Shown here: positions 26,208-35,339 of the stretch, one piece after another | Position numbering within the stretch: position 1 is the first letter of the stretch | Layout: each line of letters starts with the position of its first letter | DNA from: Alkalicoccobacillus gibsonii | Lineage (GTDB): Bacteria > Bacillota > Bacilli > Bacillales > Bacillaceae_D | Direction of reading: 5' to 3' | NCBI RefSeq assembly: GCF_016798245.1 | Contig: NZ_JAEUZA010000002.1 | Location: 310,001 to 374,000, forward strand | DNA: 64,000 nt | Notes under the pieces: generated by a model | The model's input: the letters and a program-made list of their open reading frames with translations, nothing else | Told to the model about the DNA's origin: nothing | Databases searched by the model: none | Position numbers and translations under genes: made by a program

Positions 26208-26218
26208 ATCTAAATATT

Positions 26219-26332
26219 CTAAAGCGCTTTCAAATTTAAAAGTAGAGTTCGACAAAATTTTTAGAAATCTACTTGACGAATCTTGAAAGCGCTTTTATAA
26301 TACAAACATAAGTAACAGTTAAGAACAAATGT
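26219..26332 (+). promoter_or_regulatory. gutM-PTS promoter with two cre sites and a SorC half-site
   Basis: TTGACG (26273-26278), 17 bp, TATAAT (26296-26301) is a strong sigma-A promoter. TGAAAGCGCTTTTA (26284-26297) is a perfect CcpA cre lying across the spacer and -10. A second, inverted cre (CTAAAGCGCTTTCA, 26219-26232) lies 65 bp upstream; the pair and the inner AGTAGA/TCTACT form a large imperfect palindrome. GAACAAATGT (26323-26332) is the putative SorC half-site downstream of the start point. Confidence 0.75.
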
Positions 26333-26349
26333 AAAAGAGGTGAGATGGT

Positions 26350-26730
26350 ATGTGGGGTTGGCTCATTGGATTATTTGCTTTCACCTGGGTCTTACAACTC
26401 GTTTTAACACGAGTCCAGATGAAAAACTACCAAAAGACATTAAAAGAAATGAGTACTCGCTCCTCAGGATTTTTAGGAGTAGGTATTCACAAGCAACGGA
26501 TTGGGGTAGGGAGCATCGTTATTCTAGTAACCGATGAAAATGGAAAAGTAATAGACGGTCAAAAGATGGCAGGTGTCACGGTCTTTTCTCGGTTTGCTCC
26601 ATTTCATACATTTAACGGACTCCTAGTTCAAGAAGTAAAAGAAATGATCCATGAACATCCACTCCGCGTGGCCATTGAATCATCTCTAGAACAAATAAAC
26701 AAACAACGAAAGAAAACACTCGTAGGATAG
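26350..26730 (+). CDS. gutM: Glucitol operon activator-like protein GutM
   Basis: A 126-residue protein with an N-terminal membrane segment (WGWLIGLFAFTWVLQLVL) and a conserved core (GFLGVGIHKQRIGVGSIVIL near residue 40; MAGVTVFSRFAPF near 78) that matches GutM/SrlM. In enteric bacteria GutM modulates the glucitol operon; its mechanism is unclear. It is the first gene of the PTS operon here. AGAGGTGAGATGGT precedes the ATG. Confidence 0.85.
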   Translation: MWGWLIGLFAFTWVLQLVLTRVQMKNYQKTLKEMSTRSSGFLGVGIHKQRIGVGSIVILVTDENGKVIDGQKMAGVTVFSRFAPFHTFNGLLVQEVKEMIHEHPLRVAIESSLEQINKQRKKTLVG

Positions 26731-26742
26731 GGGGAAGCGTAA

Positions 26743-27282
26743 ATGGATTTTTTAGTACAGCTTGCTGAAGGATTTATTGGCATGTTTGAAGAGGGCGGCA
26801 CTACCTTTATTGGAATGGTGACCGGAATCATACCAACATTGATTTGTTTGATCACCGCTGTAAACGCTATCATCAAAATGGTTGGAGAGGAACGAATTAA
26901 TCGGTTAGCTCAGAAGAGTACAAAAAACATTATTTTACGCTATACACTCTTCCCGTTTCTAGCTGTTTTCTTCTTAACAAATCCGATGGCTTATACGTTC
27001 GGACGATTTCTACCAGAGCATCAAAAGCCAGCCTTTTATGATTCAGCCGTTTCCTTTGTTCACCCGATTACGGGGCTGTTTCCACACGGTAACCCTGCAG
27101 AGCTTTTTGTATACATGGGTATTGCTTCTGGTATCACAACACTTGGACTATCACTTGGACCGCTCGCTATTCGATTCTTCATTGTAGGTCTAATTGTCAT
27201 TCTCATTCGAGGAATTGTTACAGAGATCATCACAGGTCGTCTAATTAAAAAGAGAGAGCAAGAACTTGCCTCACAAGCTTAA
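26743..27282 (+). CDS. srlA: PTS glucitol/sorbitol-type EIIC subunit
   Basis: A 179-residue membrane protein matching SrlA/GutA, the EIIC2-like half of the glucitol permease. Motifs include EGFIGMFEEGGTTFIGMVTG at the start, PFLAVFFLTNPMAYTFGRFLPE near residue 71 and PHGNPAELFVYMGIA near 114. It forms the sugar channel together with SrlE. Strong family match. The substrate may be an alditol other than sorbitol because the operon lacks a sorbitol-6-phosphate dehydrogenase. Confidence 0.9.
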   Translation: MDFLVQLAEGFIGMFEEGGTTFIGMVTGIIPTLICLITAVNAIIKMVGEERINRLAQKSTKNIILRYTLFPFLAVFFLTNPMAYTFGRFLPEHQKPAFYDSAVSFVHPITGLFPHGNPAELFVYMGIASGITTLGLSLGPLAIRFFIVGLIVILIRGIVTEIITGRLIKKREQELASQA

Positions 27283-27305
27283 GAGAATCGTAGGGGGTAA
27301 TGAAA

Positions 27306-28334
27306 ATGGCAGACTACAAACAAGTTAAAGTTGAAAAAGGTAGCGGCGGCTGGGGCGGACCACTTATCATTCAGCCAACAGAACAAAAGAAATATGTTGT
27401 GTCAGTAACAGGCGGGGGAATTGATCCACTTGCGCAGCACATTGCTGATATGACAGGTGCAGAGGCTGTTGACGGGTTCAAATCTTCAGTAAATAAAGAA
27501 GAGATGGCGTGTGCGGTTATTGATTGTGGTGGTACCGCTCGTTGTGGAGTATATCCGCAGATGGGTGTCCTAACAATTAACCTAAATCCAACATCTCCAT
27601 CAGGTCCACTAATGAGATTTATTAAGGAAGATAATTTCGTATCTGGCGTAAAGGTTTCGAATGTGAAACTAGAAGAAGGAGCAACTCCGCAAACGGCTGC
27701 TGCGGCTGAGAAGGAAGATTCCAGTCGTCTCGATAAAAATGAAGCAAACCGCATTAAAGAAGAAGCGAAAGCAAAGGCTGCAAAGCTACAACAGCCTAAG
27801 AAAAAAGCAAACATCGTTGAGATTGTAGGTAGAGGAGCCGGTAAGGTTGTTGGTGTCTTCTATCAGGCTGGTCGTGAAACGATTGACCAAGTCATTAAGA
27901 ACATTCTCCCGTTCATGGCCTTTGTAAGTATGTTAATTGGGATTATCACGTTCACAGGAATTGGTGACTTTATCGCAAACTTTGTATCACCACTTGCTGG
28001 AAACTTTGTCGGACTTTTAATTCTATCCATCTTATGTTCAGTTCCGTTACTATCTCCGCTACTTGGACCAGGAGCTGTTATTGCACAGGTGGTTGGGGTA
28101 TTAATCGGTGTTGAAATTGGTCGAGGCAACATTCCACCGCATCTTGCCTTACCGGCATTGTTTGCGATTAACCCACAAGCAGGGGCTGACTTTGTACCAG
28201 TTGGTTTAACACTTGGAGAAGCGCAACCTGAAACCATCGAGGTCGGTGTACCAGCTGTCTTAATGTCACGTATGATCACAGGTCCACTAGCAGTCATCAT
28301 TGCGTATCTATTTAGCTTTGGATTGTATTCTTAA
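27306..28334 (+). CDS. srlE: PTS glucitol/sorbitol-type EIIBC subunit
   Basis: A 342-residue protein. The N-terminal EIIB domain carries the phosphorylation cysteine in [14 protein letters not shown] near residue 75. A charged Ala/Lys-rich linker (about 130-165) follows, then the EIIC1-like membrane domain with [21 protein letters not shown]. The EIIB passes phosphate to the incoming sugar. The frame opens at 27300, but the ATG there lies too close to GGGGG; the ATG at 27306 is chosen. It is 23 bp after srlA. Confidence 0.9.
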   Translation: MADYKQVKVEKGSGGWGGPLIIQPTEQKKYVVSVTGGGIDPLAQHIADMTGAEAVDGFKSSVNKEEMACAVIDCGGTARCGVYPQMGVLTINLNPTSPSGPLMRFIKEDNFVSGVKVSNVKLEEGATPQTAAAAEKEDSSRLDKNEANRIKEEAKAKAAKLQQPKKKANIVEIVGRGAGKVVGVFYQAGRETIDQVIKNILPFMAFVSMLIGIITFTGIGDFIANFVSPLAGNFVGLLILSILCSVPLLSPLLGPGAVIAQVVGVLIGVEIGRGNIPPHLALPALFAINPQAGADFVPVGLTLGEAQPETIEVGVPAVLMSRMITGPLAVIIAYLFSFGLYS

Positions 28335-28358
28335 TAAGAGTTAAAAGGAGTGTGTAAG

Positions 28359-28736
28359 ATGGAACAAACAAAAACAACCATCTATGAATCATCGTTTATT
28401 GAATTAGGGGAGCAGACAGAGATCTTCCTTGAAGAAAATATGCTTGTGATTTTTAACGAAACCGTACCAGCTGACTTGAAAAATATCTCAGCTGTTCATA
28501 AACAAACAGAATTCAAACATGAAGTAGCGGTTGGGGATACGTTACGCATTCAAGAGAACGACTACAAAATCTTATTTGTAGGAGAAAAAGCCAACGAAAC
28601 ATTAAGAGATTTAGGTCATTGCACGATTGAATTTAGCGGTCAATCTGTATCGGATCTGCCCGGAACAATTTGTGTAGAGAAGAAGCCTGTTCCAAAGCTT
28701 GAGGTTGGCGGAAAACTTGCAATCTATCGAGATTAA
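28359..28736 (+). CDS. srlB: PTS glucitol/sorbitol-type EIIA subunit
   Basis: A 125-residue soluble protein matching SrlB/GutB, which accepts phosphate from HPr on a histidine and passes it to SrlE. Conserved parts include LVIFNETVPADLKNISAVH near residue 31 (candidate histidine at its end), LRDLGHCTIEF near 84 and LPGTICV. A GTG three codons upstream abuts the ribosome site; AAAAGGAG is correctly spaced from the ATG at 28359. Confidence 0.88.
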   Translation: MEQTKTTIYESSFIELGEQTEIFLEENMLVIFNETVPADLKNISAVHKQTEFKHEVAVGDTLRIQENDYKILFVGEKANETLRDLGHCTIEFSGQSVSDLPGTICVEKKPVPKLEVGGKLAIYRD

Positions 28737-28766
28737 CTAAAAAAAGAGAGACATAGGAGTGGTCAC

Positions 28767-30059
28767 ATGCTAGGAATTAATCGCAAGTTAGCAGAGCTAG
28801 AACAACAAGGAAAAGTCATTAATGTAGGTTTGGTTGGCGCAGGCCAAATGGGTAGAGGAATGGTTGCACAGATCGAGGGCATGAAGGGTATGCGCGTAGT
28901 TGTTACGGCCGACATTCAAGTGGAGAATGCTGTGAACGCATACAAAAAAGCGGGAGTTGCTGCTGATCAGATTGTGGAAACAACGAATCTAGAAGAAGCA
29001 GAATCCGCAGTTAGCTTAGGAAAAGTGGTTAGCACGTCTTCTTCAAGTCTTGTTACATCACTTCCATCTGTAGATGTAGTTGTAGATGCTACTGGTGTAC
29101 CGGATATCGGTTCAAGAATTGCTTGGGATACCATTATGAATAAGAAGCATATCGTTATGCTAAATGTTGAGGCAGATGTAACGGTTGGTCCACTTCTTAA
29201 GCAGCTAGCTGATTCAAGCGGTGTGGTATATACAGGTTCTGCTGGAGATGAGCCAGGAGCAGTCATGGAATTAAACGACTTAGCGGATGCAAGTGGATTT
29301 GAGGTCATTGCTCTTGGTAAAGGGAAAAACAACCCACTTAACCTTGAAGCAAATCCTGACTCAGTTGCTCAAGTGGCTGCTGAAAAAGGAGCAAGTCCTA
29401 AAATGATTGCTTCTTTCCAGGATGGATCTAAAACAATGGTTGAAATGACTGCAGTCGCAAATGCAACAGGATTCTTACCTGACAAACCAGGCATGAACGG
29501 TTTAACAGGCGAAGTAAAAGACCTGCCAGCTATGTTCCGTTCTATAGCAGATGGTGGCCAAGTACAAAACAAGCAAATCGTTGAATTTGTAAACGGAGTG
29601 GCTCCTGGTGTTTTTGCCATCATTGCTTCTGATCAAGAGGAAGTAAATCATGAAATGAAATATTTGAGTATGGGTGATGGACCTTACTATGTACTATATC
29701 GTCCATACCACTTAACAAGTCTTGAAACACCAATCTCTGTTGCACGCGCTTATTTCTATGGTGAAGCAACAATTGCTCCTTGGAAGGGACTTGTTGCTGA
29801 AACAGTAACGGTTGCTAAAAGAGATCTAGAAGCTGGAGAGCATCTGGACAGTATTGGTGGATTTACAGTGTATGGAAGTATTTTAGAAGCAGAGGACGCA
29901 AAAGAAAAAGAGTTGTTACCACTTGGCTTAGTAGATCGGAACGTTCGCGTGAATCGTGCCATTAAAAAAGGGGAGTATATCTCTTACGGTGATGTCACTC
30001 AAACAAAAGAATCGTTCATCTGGCAGCTACGTAAGCTACAAGATGATACGCTTCAGTAA
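28767..30059 (+). CDS. NAD(P)-dependent oxidoreductase with C-terminal SAF domain
   Basis: A 430-residue enzyme whose N-terminal Rossmann domain (VGLVGAGQMGRGMVAQ near residue 20) resembles homoserine dehydrogenase. A middle domain follows (YTGSAGDEPGAVMELNDLAD near 150), then a C-terminal SAF (antifreeze/FlgA-like) segment of about 75 residues (VTVAKRDLEAGEHLDSIGG). It takes the position normally held by sorbitol-6-phosphate dehydrogenase in glucitol operons, so it is the best candidate to oxidise the imported phosphorylated alditol or a related acid. The reaction is unknown. AGGAGTG precedes the ATG. Confidence 0.78.
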   Translation: MLGINRKLAELEQQGKVINVGLVGAGQMGRGMVAQIEGMKGMRVVVTADIQVENAVNAYKKAGVAADQIVETTNLEEAESAVSLGKVVSTSSSSLVTSLPSVDVVVDATGVPDIGSRIAWDTIMNKKHIVMLNVEADVTVGPLLKQLADSSGVVYTGSAGDEPGAVMELNDLADASGFEVIALGKGKNNPLNLEANPDSVAQVAAEKGASPKMIASFQDGSKTMVEMTAVANATGFLPDKPGMNGLTGEVKDLPAMFRSIADGGQVQNKQIVEFVNGVAPGVFAIIASDQEEVNHEMKYLSMGDGPYYVLYRPYHLTSLETPISVARAYFYGEATIAPWKGLVAETVTVAKRDLEAGEHLDSIGGFTVYGSILEAEDAKEKELLPLGLVDRNVRVNRAIKKGEYISYGDVTQTKESFIWQLRKLQDDTLQ

Positions 30060-30094
30060 GTGTCACTAACACCTAAAGAAAGGCGGTGTGTGTC

Positions 30095-30439
30095 ATGAAT
30101 TCAAGTCAAATGGAGGCGGATCTTTACTGCATTCACTGCAAGGAAGAGGTGCCGCATGAGATCACTTATGTGAACAACCAATTAAAAAGCATTGAGTGCT
30201 TAGAGTGTCGTCATGATCTAGAGATTAATCTAGATTTAAATAAAGAATTTTATGAGGAAACACAAAAACGAGTGGCGACAAAGCCAAAACGAATGACGCA
30301 GGAATATCGTGAAGACTTAAGTCGATTTCTCTTCTCGCTACCAGTGCGAGTGATCAGTAAGCCCTATCGTATGTTTAAAGATATCAAACAATCTCGTGAT
30401 GTGATCAAAGAGTTTGACCACGATAACGAAGACCGATAA
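30095..30439 (+). CDS. Zinc-ribbon protein of the PTS operon (called bh protein elsewhere)
   Basis: A 114-residue soluble protein with two CxxC pairs (C12/C15 and C35/C38) forming a probable zinc ribbon, followed by a basic, helical C-terminal part (residues 55-100). Relatives in Bacillus are annotated only as bh protein. The role is unknown; its fixed place after the SAF oxidoreductase suggests a regulatory or assembly function for this pathway. The ATG at 30095 is preferred to an upstream GTG because AAAGGCGGTG is then well spaced. Confidence 0.7.
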   Translation: MNSSQMEADLYCIHCKEEVPHEITYVNNQLKSIECLECRHDLEINLDLNKEFYEETQKRVATKPKRMTQEYREDLSRFLFSLPVRVISKPYRMFKDIKQSRDVIKEFDHDNEDR

Positions 30440-30511
30440 TGTTCTCTACCCCTGTTCCCACCTTGTGGGAATAGGGAATGAGCAATCGGACATTTTTTTT
30501 CGCTAATAATT

Positions 30512-30538
30512 ACATTTGTTCTAAGTCTGAACAAATGA
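30512..30538. promoter_or_regulatory. SorC-type operator before the acetoin-type dehydrogenase operon
   Basis: CATTTGTTC (30513-30521), 7 bp, GAACAAATG (30529-30537) is a perfect 9-bp inverted repeat 20 bp before the E1 alpha start codon. The same half-site occurs before gutM and the SorC gene, and it resembles the TTGAACAAA half-site of B. subtilis DeoR, a relative of SorC regulators. Confidence 0.65.
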
Positions 30539-30557
30539 TAAATAGGAGGCTATTATA

Positions 30558-31538
30558 ATGAATGAATTGAAGCAAGATACTGCTAGTTCAAAGGAAAAGT
30601 TAGTTCCCCTATATAAGCAAATGTGGTTAATTCGCTATTTTGAAGAAAAAGTAGATGAGTTTTTTGCAAAGGGAATGATCCACGGGACGACTCACCTTGC
30701 TGTTGGACAGGAAGCGACAGCTGTTGGATCTTGTGCGGTTCTTAATGAGGACGACATGATTACGAGTACACACCGTGGTCATGGTCATTGTATTGCAAAA
30801 GGCGCAGAGGTTAATCGTATGATGGCTGAATTATTCGGTCGTACAACTGGCTACTGCAAAGGTAAAGGTGGATCCATGCACATTGCCGATGTCAGTAAAG
30901 GGAATCTTGGTGCCAATGGGATTGTTGGAGGCGGTTTCTCAATCGCAACAGGTGCAGCTCTTACTTCTAAGATGAAAAACCAAGGGAAAGTGGTGCTTTG
31001 TTACTTTGGTGATGGTGCTTCAAATGAAGGAAGTTTTCATGAAGCAGTGAACCTAGCATCGATATGGAAGCTGCCAGTGATCTTCTTCTGTGAAAATAAT
31101 CAATACGGCATGTCAGGTCCTGTGAAAGAGATGGTGAACATTGAACACATCGCACAGCGTGCTGAAGCGTATGGGATTCCAGGTCATGTCGTAGAAGGCA
31201 ATGATGTCTTTGACGTGATGAATGTTGTACAAGAAGCGGTTGATTTTGCACGTAATGGCGGAGGCCCAACCATTATTGAAGCGAAAACGTACCGTTGGAA
31301 AGGTCACTCTAAGAGTGATGCCAAAAAGTATCGTACAAGAGAAGAAGAAAAAGAGTGGAGAGAAAAGGATCCGATTGCACGCTACAAGGAGCAACTCATT
31401 GCCCAAGGACTGTTCACAGAGGAAGAAGCGGAAGTCATTCGTAATGAGGCGAAGAAGGAGATCGAGGATTCGGTTGAATTTGCTAAAAATAGTCCCGAGC
31501 CAGGTCTTGAGACATTAATGGAGGATATCTATGCCTAA
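30558..31538 (+). CDS. acoA: Acetoin/2-oxoacid dehydrogenase E1 alpha subunit
   Basis: A 326-residue thiamine-diphosphate enzyme subunit. The TPP/magnesium motif is [13 protein letters not shown]...FFCENN (residues 150-180), and [11 protein letters not shown] near 73 matches the family. It most resembles AcoA rather than PdhA in length and in the [11 protein letters not shown] segment. E1 decarboxylates acetoin or a 2-oxoacid and passes the acyl group to lipoate on E2. TAGGAGG precedes the ATG. It is the first of four genes encoding a complete complex. Confidence 0.88.
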   Translation: MNELKQDTASSKEKLVPLYKQMWLIRYFEEKVDEFFAKGMIHGTTHLAVGQEATAVGSCAVLNEDDMITSTHRGHGHCIAKGAEVNRMMAELFGRTTGYCKGKGGSMHIADVSKGNLGANGIVGGGFSIATGAALTSKMKNQGKVVLCYFGDGASNEGSFHEAVNLASIWKLPVIFFCENNQYGMSGPVKEMVNIEHIAQRAEAYGIPGHVVEGNDVFDVMNVVQEAVDFARNGGGPTIIEAKTYRWKGHSKSDAKKYRTREEEKEWREKDPIARYKEQLIAQGLFTEEEAEVIRNEAKKEIEDSVEFAKNSPEPGLETLMEDIYA

Positions 31539-31551
31539 GGAGGGAGCAACC

Positions 31552-32535
31552 ATGAGAGAGCTAACGTATTTAGAAGCAGTCAGAGAAGCAATGAGTCAGG
31601 AAATGCGCACAAACGAAGATGTGTTTATCTTAGGTGAAGACATCGGTGTTTATGGTGGAGCATTTGGTGTAACACGCGGAATGATTGAAGAATTTGGACC
31701 GGAGCGGATACGGAATACACCCATTTCAGAGGCGGCTATTTCAGGAACAGCCATCGGTGCTGCGTTAACAGGTATGCGTCCTATCTTAGAGCTTCAATTC
31801 TCCGATTTTATTACAATTGCGATGGATAATATGGTCAACCAAGCTGCCAAGCTGAGATATATGTATGGTGGCGAAGGAAAGGTACCTATGGTCCTGCGTA
31901 CACCTGCTGGATCAGGAACAGGAGCAGCGGCTCAGCATTCACAAAGCTTAGAAGCATGGATGACTCACATTCCAGGGTTAAAAGTGGTTCAACCTTCTAC
32001 GGCCTATGATGCGAAAGGACTTTTAAAAGCTGCGATGGATGATGACAACCCAGTTGTGTTCTATGAGCACAAGCTTTGCTACCGCACAAAAAGTGAGGTG
32101 CCAGAGGAAGCCTACTCGATTCCGCTTGGAAAAGCAGACATTAAGAAAGAGGGTAAGGATGTCACAATTGTTGCAACAGCGATGATGGTGCACAAATCTC
32201 TTGAAGCCGCAGAGCAATTAGAGGCTGAAGGAATTAGTGTAGAAGTCGTTGATCCACGTACACTCGTACCACTAGATGAAGAAACAATCGTTGAGTCTGT
32301 GAAAAAGACAGGCCGTCTCATTGTTGTGCATGAAGCAGTTAAACGTGGAGGCTTTGGTGGAGAAATTGCAAGTATGATTGCAGAGAGCGAGGCCTTTGAT
32401 TACTTAGATGCTCCCATCAAACGATTAGGCGGAAAAGCGGTTCCGATTCCGTATAATCCTGAGCTTGAAAAAGCAGCTGTCCCACAGGTTCAAGACATTG
32501 TGGATGCTGTAAAAGATACGCTAAAAGGACTATAG
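31552..32535 (+). CDS. acoB: Acetoin/2-oxoacid dehydrogenase E1 beta subunit
   Basis: A 327-residue transketolase-like subunit with [16 protein letters not shown] near residue 22, [17 protein letters not shown] near 55 and a C-terminal [15 protein letters not shown] near 257. It pairs with E1 alpha to form the TPP site. The frame overlaps acoA by 8 bases from an upstream ATG, but AAGGAGG is correctly placed for the ATG at 31552, giving the family start [10 protein letters not shown]. Confidence 0.9.
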   Translation: MRELTYLEAVREAMSQEMRTNEDVFILGEDIGVYGGAFGVTRGMIEEFGPERIRNTPISEAAISGTAIGAALTGMRPILELQFSDFITIAMDNMVNQAAKLRYMYGGEGKVPMVLRTPAGSGTGAAAQHSQSLEAWMTHIPGLKVVQPSTAYDAKGLLKAAMDDDNPVVFYEHKLCYRTKSEVPEEAYSIPLGKADIKKEGKDVTIVATAMMVHKSLEAAEQLEAEGISVEVVDPRTLVPLDEETIVESVKKTGRLIVVHEAVKRGGFGGEIASMIAESEAFDYLDAPIKRLGGKAVPIPYNPELEKAAVPQVQDIVDAVKDTLKGL

Positions 32536-32552
32536 GAAGGAGGGTGTAATGC

Positions 32553-33878
32553 ATGCCTAAAGAAATTTTTATGCCGAAGCTAAGCAGTACGATGCAAGTA
32601 GGTACGCTACTGGAGTGGTTTAAAGAAGAAGGCGAGTCGGTTGAAGTCGGAGAGCCTTTGTTTGAAATTATGACTGATAAGATCAACATTGAGGTTGAGG
32701 CATATGAAGAAGGTATTTTGCTCAAACGCTATGTTGGTGAAGATGAGGAAGTTCCCGTGAATTACGTCATTGGCTACATTGGAGAAGCGAACGAGACCGT
32801 GCCAGATTCTTCTCCGGGTGTCTCGGATGCAGACGCAGAGCCTACGGATGAGGTAAAGCCAGTTGGACAGGAGGATAGTGCTGCACCGCAGAAGCAAGAA
32901 AGCGGAGAAAAGGTACGTGCCACACCTGCTGCAAGAAAAGTAGCAAAGGATGAGGGGCTTTCGCTTCAAGAGATAGATGGCAGTGGCCCAAGAGGTCGAG
33001 TTCAAAAGGCGGATGTGGAAGCTCATGGAGAGCAAGGAGAAAAGATTAAAGCCACACCACTTGCCCGTAAGGTTGCGGCTGATAAAGGACTGAACCTACA
33101 AGAGGTTACAGGCACGGGTTCAAACGGAAAAATCTACACAGCTGATCTTGATACAGCGGCCAGTGCAAATCGCGAGGTATCAACAAGCGAGCCGAAACGC
33201 GTGAAGCTAAGTGGCACACGTAAGATGATTGCTAAGCGAATGGCAGAGAGTGCCTTTACTGCACCACATGTGACGCTAACAAGTGAAGTAGATATGACCG
33301 CATCCATGGAGGTTCGGAAACAACTGCTTCCAATTATTGAAAAACAAATAGGCAAGCGCCTATCCTATACTGAAATCATTGCAAAAGCAGTTGCCCATTC
33401 GTTGGTACGTCATCCAGAGATTAATGTCTCACTTGACGGAGATGAAGTCGTTTATCACGAAGATGCTCATATTGGTCTAGCTGTATCGATCCCGGGTGGA
33501 CTCGTAGTACCGGTTATTACTGATGCAAACCACAAGGGCTTACAAGCGTTAACAGAGGAAGCGAAACAGCTTGCCAATGCAGCGAGAGAAGGCAAACTTA
33601 GTCCAGATTCCATGCGTGGTGGTACGTTTACCATAAGTAATCTTGGGATGTATGCAGTAGATGCCTTTACACCAATCATTAATCAGCCAGAGTCTGCAAT
33701 TCTTGGAGTAGGAAGAATACAGGAAAAAGCTTTAGGAATAAATGGTCAAATCGAGCTTCGTCCAATGATGAGTCTTAGTCTTTCATTTGACCACCGTGTT
33801 ATTGATGGTGCTCCAGCAGCGGCCTTTTTAACCGAGCTCAAGCAAGTACTTGAGAACCCATACCAACTGCTTACGTAA
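32553..33878 (+). CDS. acoC: Dihydrolipoamide acetyltransferase E2 with two E3-binding domains
   Basis: Domains in order: one lipoyl domain (residues 1-80, lipoylated K43 in TDKINIE), a Pro/Asp-rich linker, two consecutive E3/E1-binding domains (RATPAARKVAKDEG near 124 and KATPLARKVAADKG near 167), and the acyltransferase domain from about 215 with the catalytic SLSFDHRVIDG near 412. Most E2 proteins of this type have one binding domain, so the duplication is notable. E2 transfers the acetyl group to CoA and forms the core of the complex. GGAAGGAGGG precedes the ATG. Confidence 0.88.
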   Translation: MPKEIFMPKLSSTMQVGTLLEWFKEEGESVEVGEPLFEIMTDKINIEVEAYEEGILLKRYVGEDEEVPVNYVIGYIGEANETVPDSSPGVSDADAEPTDEVKPVGQEDSAAPQKQESGEKVRATPAARKVAKDEGLSLQEIDGSGPRGRVQKADVEAHGEQGEKIKATPLARKVAADKGLNLQEVTGTGSNGKIYTADLDTAASANREVSTSEPKRVKLSGTRKMIAKRMAESAFTAPHVTLTSEVDMTASMEVRKQLLPIIEKQIGKRLSYTEIIAKAVAHSLVRHPEINVSLDGDEVVYHEDAHIGLAVSIPGGLVVPVITDANHKGLQALTEEAKQLANAAREGKLSPDSMRGGTFTISNLGMYAVDAFTPIINQPESAILGVGRIQEKALGINGQIELRPMMSLSLSFDHRVIDGAPAAAFLTELKQVLENPYQLLT

Positions 33879-33891
33879 AGGAGGAGAGAAT

Positions 33892-35274
33892 GTGTCGACA
33901 TATGATATCGTCGTAATAGGTGGAGGACCAGGTGGCTATGTGGCAGCAATCCGTGCAGCGAAGCTCGGTAAAAAAGTCGCACTTGTAGAATATGGTCATC
34001 TCGGCGGAACTTGCTTAAACAGAGGCTGCATCCCTTCAAAGACCCTGTTGCGTCATGCTGAAATCATTGAACAAATTGAAAAGGCAAAGGACTGGGGCAT
34101 TGAAGCAGGTCCAGTGACATTATCGTTAGAAAAAATGCTAAAACGAAAAGATCAGGTAATCAAAAAGCTACGCACAGGCATTGAGTATTTAATGAAACAA
34201 GGCAACATTGAGGTCCTTGCCGGACTTGGAGAAGTAGAGGCAGACGGTACTGTGCGAATTAGTGGGCAAGAGAAAGAGTCAACGATCAAGGCTGACAAGA
34301 TCATTGTTGCAACGGGCTCTACTCCGTTTGTACCACCGCTTGCAGGCATTGATTCTGCTCGCTTTTACACAAGTGACACGGTGTTTGATATAGAGAAAAT
34401 TCCTGATTCTATCATCATCATTGGTGGAGGCATTATCGGTGTGGAGTTTGCCTGCATTTTTACAAGTCTTGGTGTAGACGTAACCATCGTGGAAATGGGC
34501 AATCGAATCATACCGAGCGAAGATCCTGACGCTTCAAAGCATCTAGCAAAGACCTTAAAGAAAAAAGGCGTCCGTATCTTAACGAACACAAAGGTGACAG
34601 AGCTAAAGCAAGCGGGCGATACTCAGCAAGTGGTGGTTGAGTCAGACAAAGGAAAAACAGAGGTGATAGATACCGAAGACCTCTTAATCTGCGTCGGAAG
34701 AAAGCCGAACCTGTCAGCCATTTCAAAGCTCGATCTAGCGATGAATGGACCATTTGTGAAAGTGAACGATATGATGCAAACAAGTCAGCCGAACATCTAT
34801 GCAGTGGGTGATCTCATTGGAGGCTGGCAGCTTGCGCACGCGGCCAGTGCAGAAGGACTTGTAGCAGCAGCGAATGCAGCAGGAGAGCGAGAGTCCATCA
34901 AAGGAAAGATCATTCCTCGTTGTGTGTACACGAGTCCTGAAGTAGCGAGTGTCGGCATCTCAGAAGCTGAAGCCACAGAGCGCGGACTTCATGTAAAAGT
35001 GGTGAAAACCGATTTGTCTGCAAACGGAAAAGCCTTAGCTATGGGAGAAGCAGAAGGCTTTGTAAAGCTGATCGCTGACGTGAAACATGGGGAGATTTTA
35101 GGGGTCACCATGGTTGGGTCACATGTAACAGAAATGATTGCGGAACCAACAGCCTTTATGCATCTGGAAGGAACGGTAGAAGAGCTGGATTCAATGGTTC
35201 ATGCACACCCGACTATTTCAGAAGCCCTTTACGAAGCTGCAGGATCCTGGCTTGGAAAAGGTGTGCATAGCTAA
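33892..35274 (+). CDS. acoL: Dihydrolipoyl dehydrogenase E3
   Basis: A 460-residue FAD enzyme with GGGPGGYVAAIRAAKLG at the start, the redox disulfide in GGTCLNRGCIPSK (near residue 40), an NAD-binding GGGIIGVEFA near 180 and the C-terminal catalytic HAHPTISEALYEA. It reoxidises lipoamide and makes NADH. The GTG at 33892 follows AAAGGAGG by 7 bases; the frame extends 14 codons upstream into acoC without support. It is the last gene of the operon and is followed by a strong terminator. Confidence 0.92.
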   Translation: MSTYDIVVIGGGPGGYVAAIRAAKLGKKVALVEYGHLGGTCLNRGCIPSKTLLRHAEIIEQIEKAKDWGIEAGPVTLSLEKMLKRKDQVIKKLRTGIEYLMKQGNIEVLAGLGEVEADGTVRISGQEKESTIKADKIIVATGSTPFVPPLAGIDSARFYTSDTVFDIEKIPDSIIIIGGGIIGVEFACIFTSLGVDVTIVEMGNRIIPSEDPDASKHLAKTLKKKGVRILTNTKVTELKQAGDTQQVVVESDKGKTEVIDTEDLLICVGRKPNLSAISKLDLAMNGPFVKVNDMMQTSQPNIYAVGDLIGGWQLAHAASAEGLVAAANAAGERESIKGKIIPRCVYTSPEVASVGISEAEATERGLHVKVVKTDLSANGKALAMGEAEGFVKLIADVKHGEILGVTMVGSHVTEMIAEPTAFMHLEGTVEELDSMVHAHPTISEALYEAAGSWLGKGVHS

Positions 35275-35281
35275 CTGATTG

Positions 35282-35318
35282 AACAGCAAGTCCTTGTGAG
35301 GGACTTGCTGTTTTTTTG
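35282..35318 (+). terminator. Terminator of the dehydrogenase operon
   Basis: AACAGCAAGTCC (35282-35293) pairs perfectly with GGACTTGCTGTT (35301-35312), followed by TTTTTGTTTTT. A textbook Rho-independent terminator 8 bases after the acoL stop. Confidence 0.9.
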
Positions 35319-35339
35319 TTTTTGGCGGAAGCGGGATTG

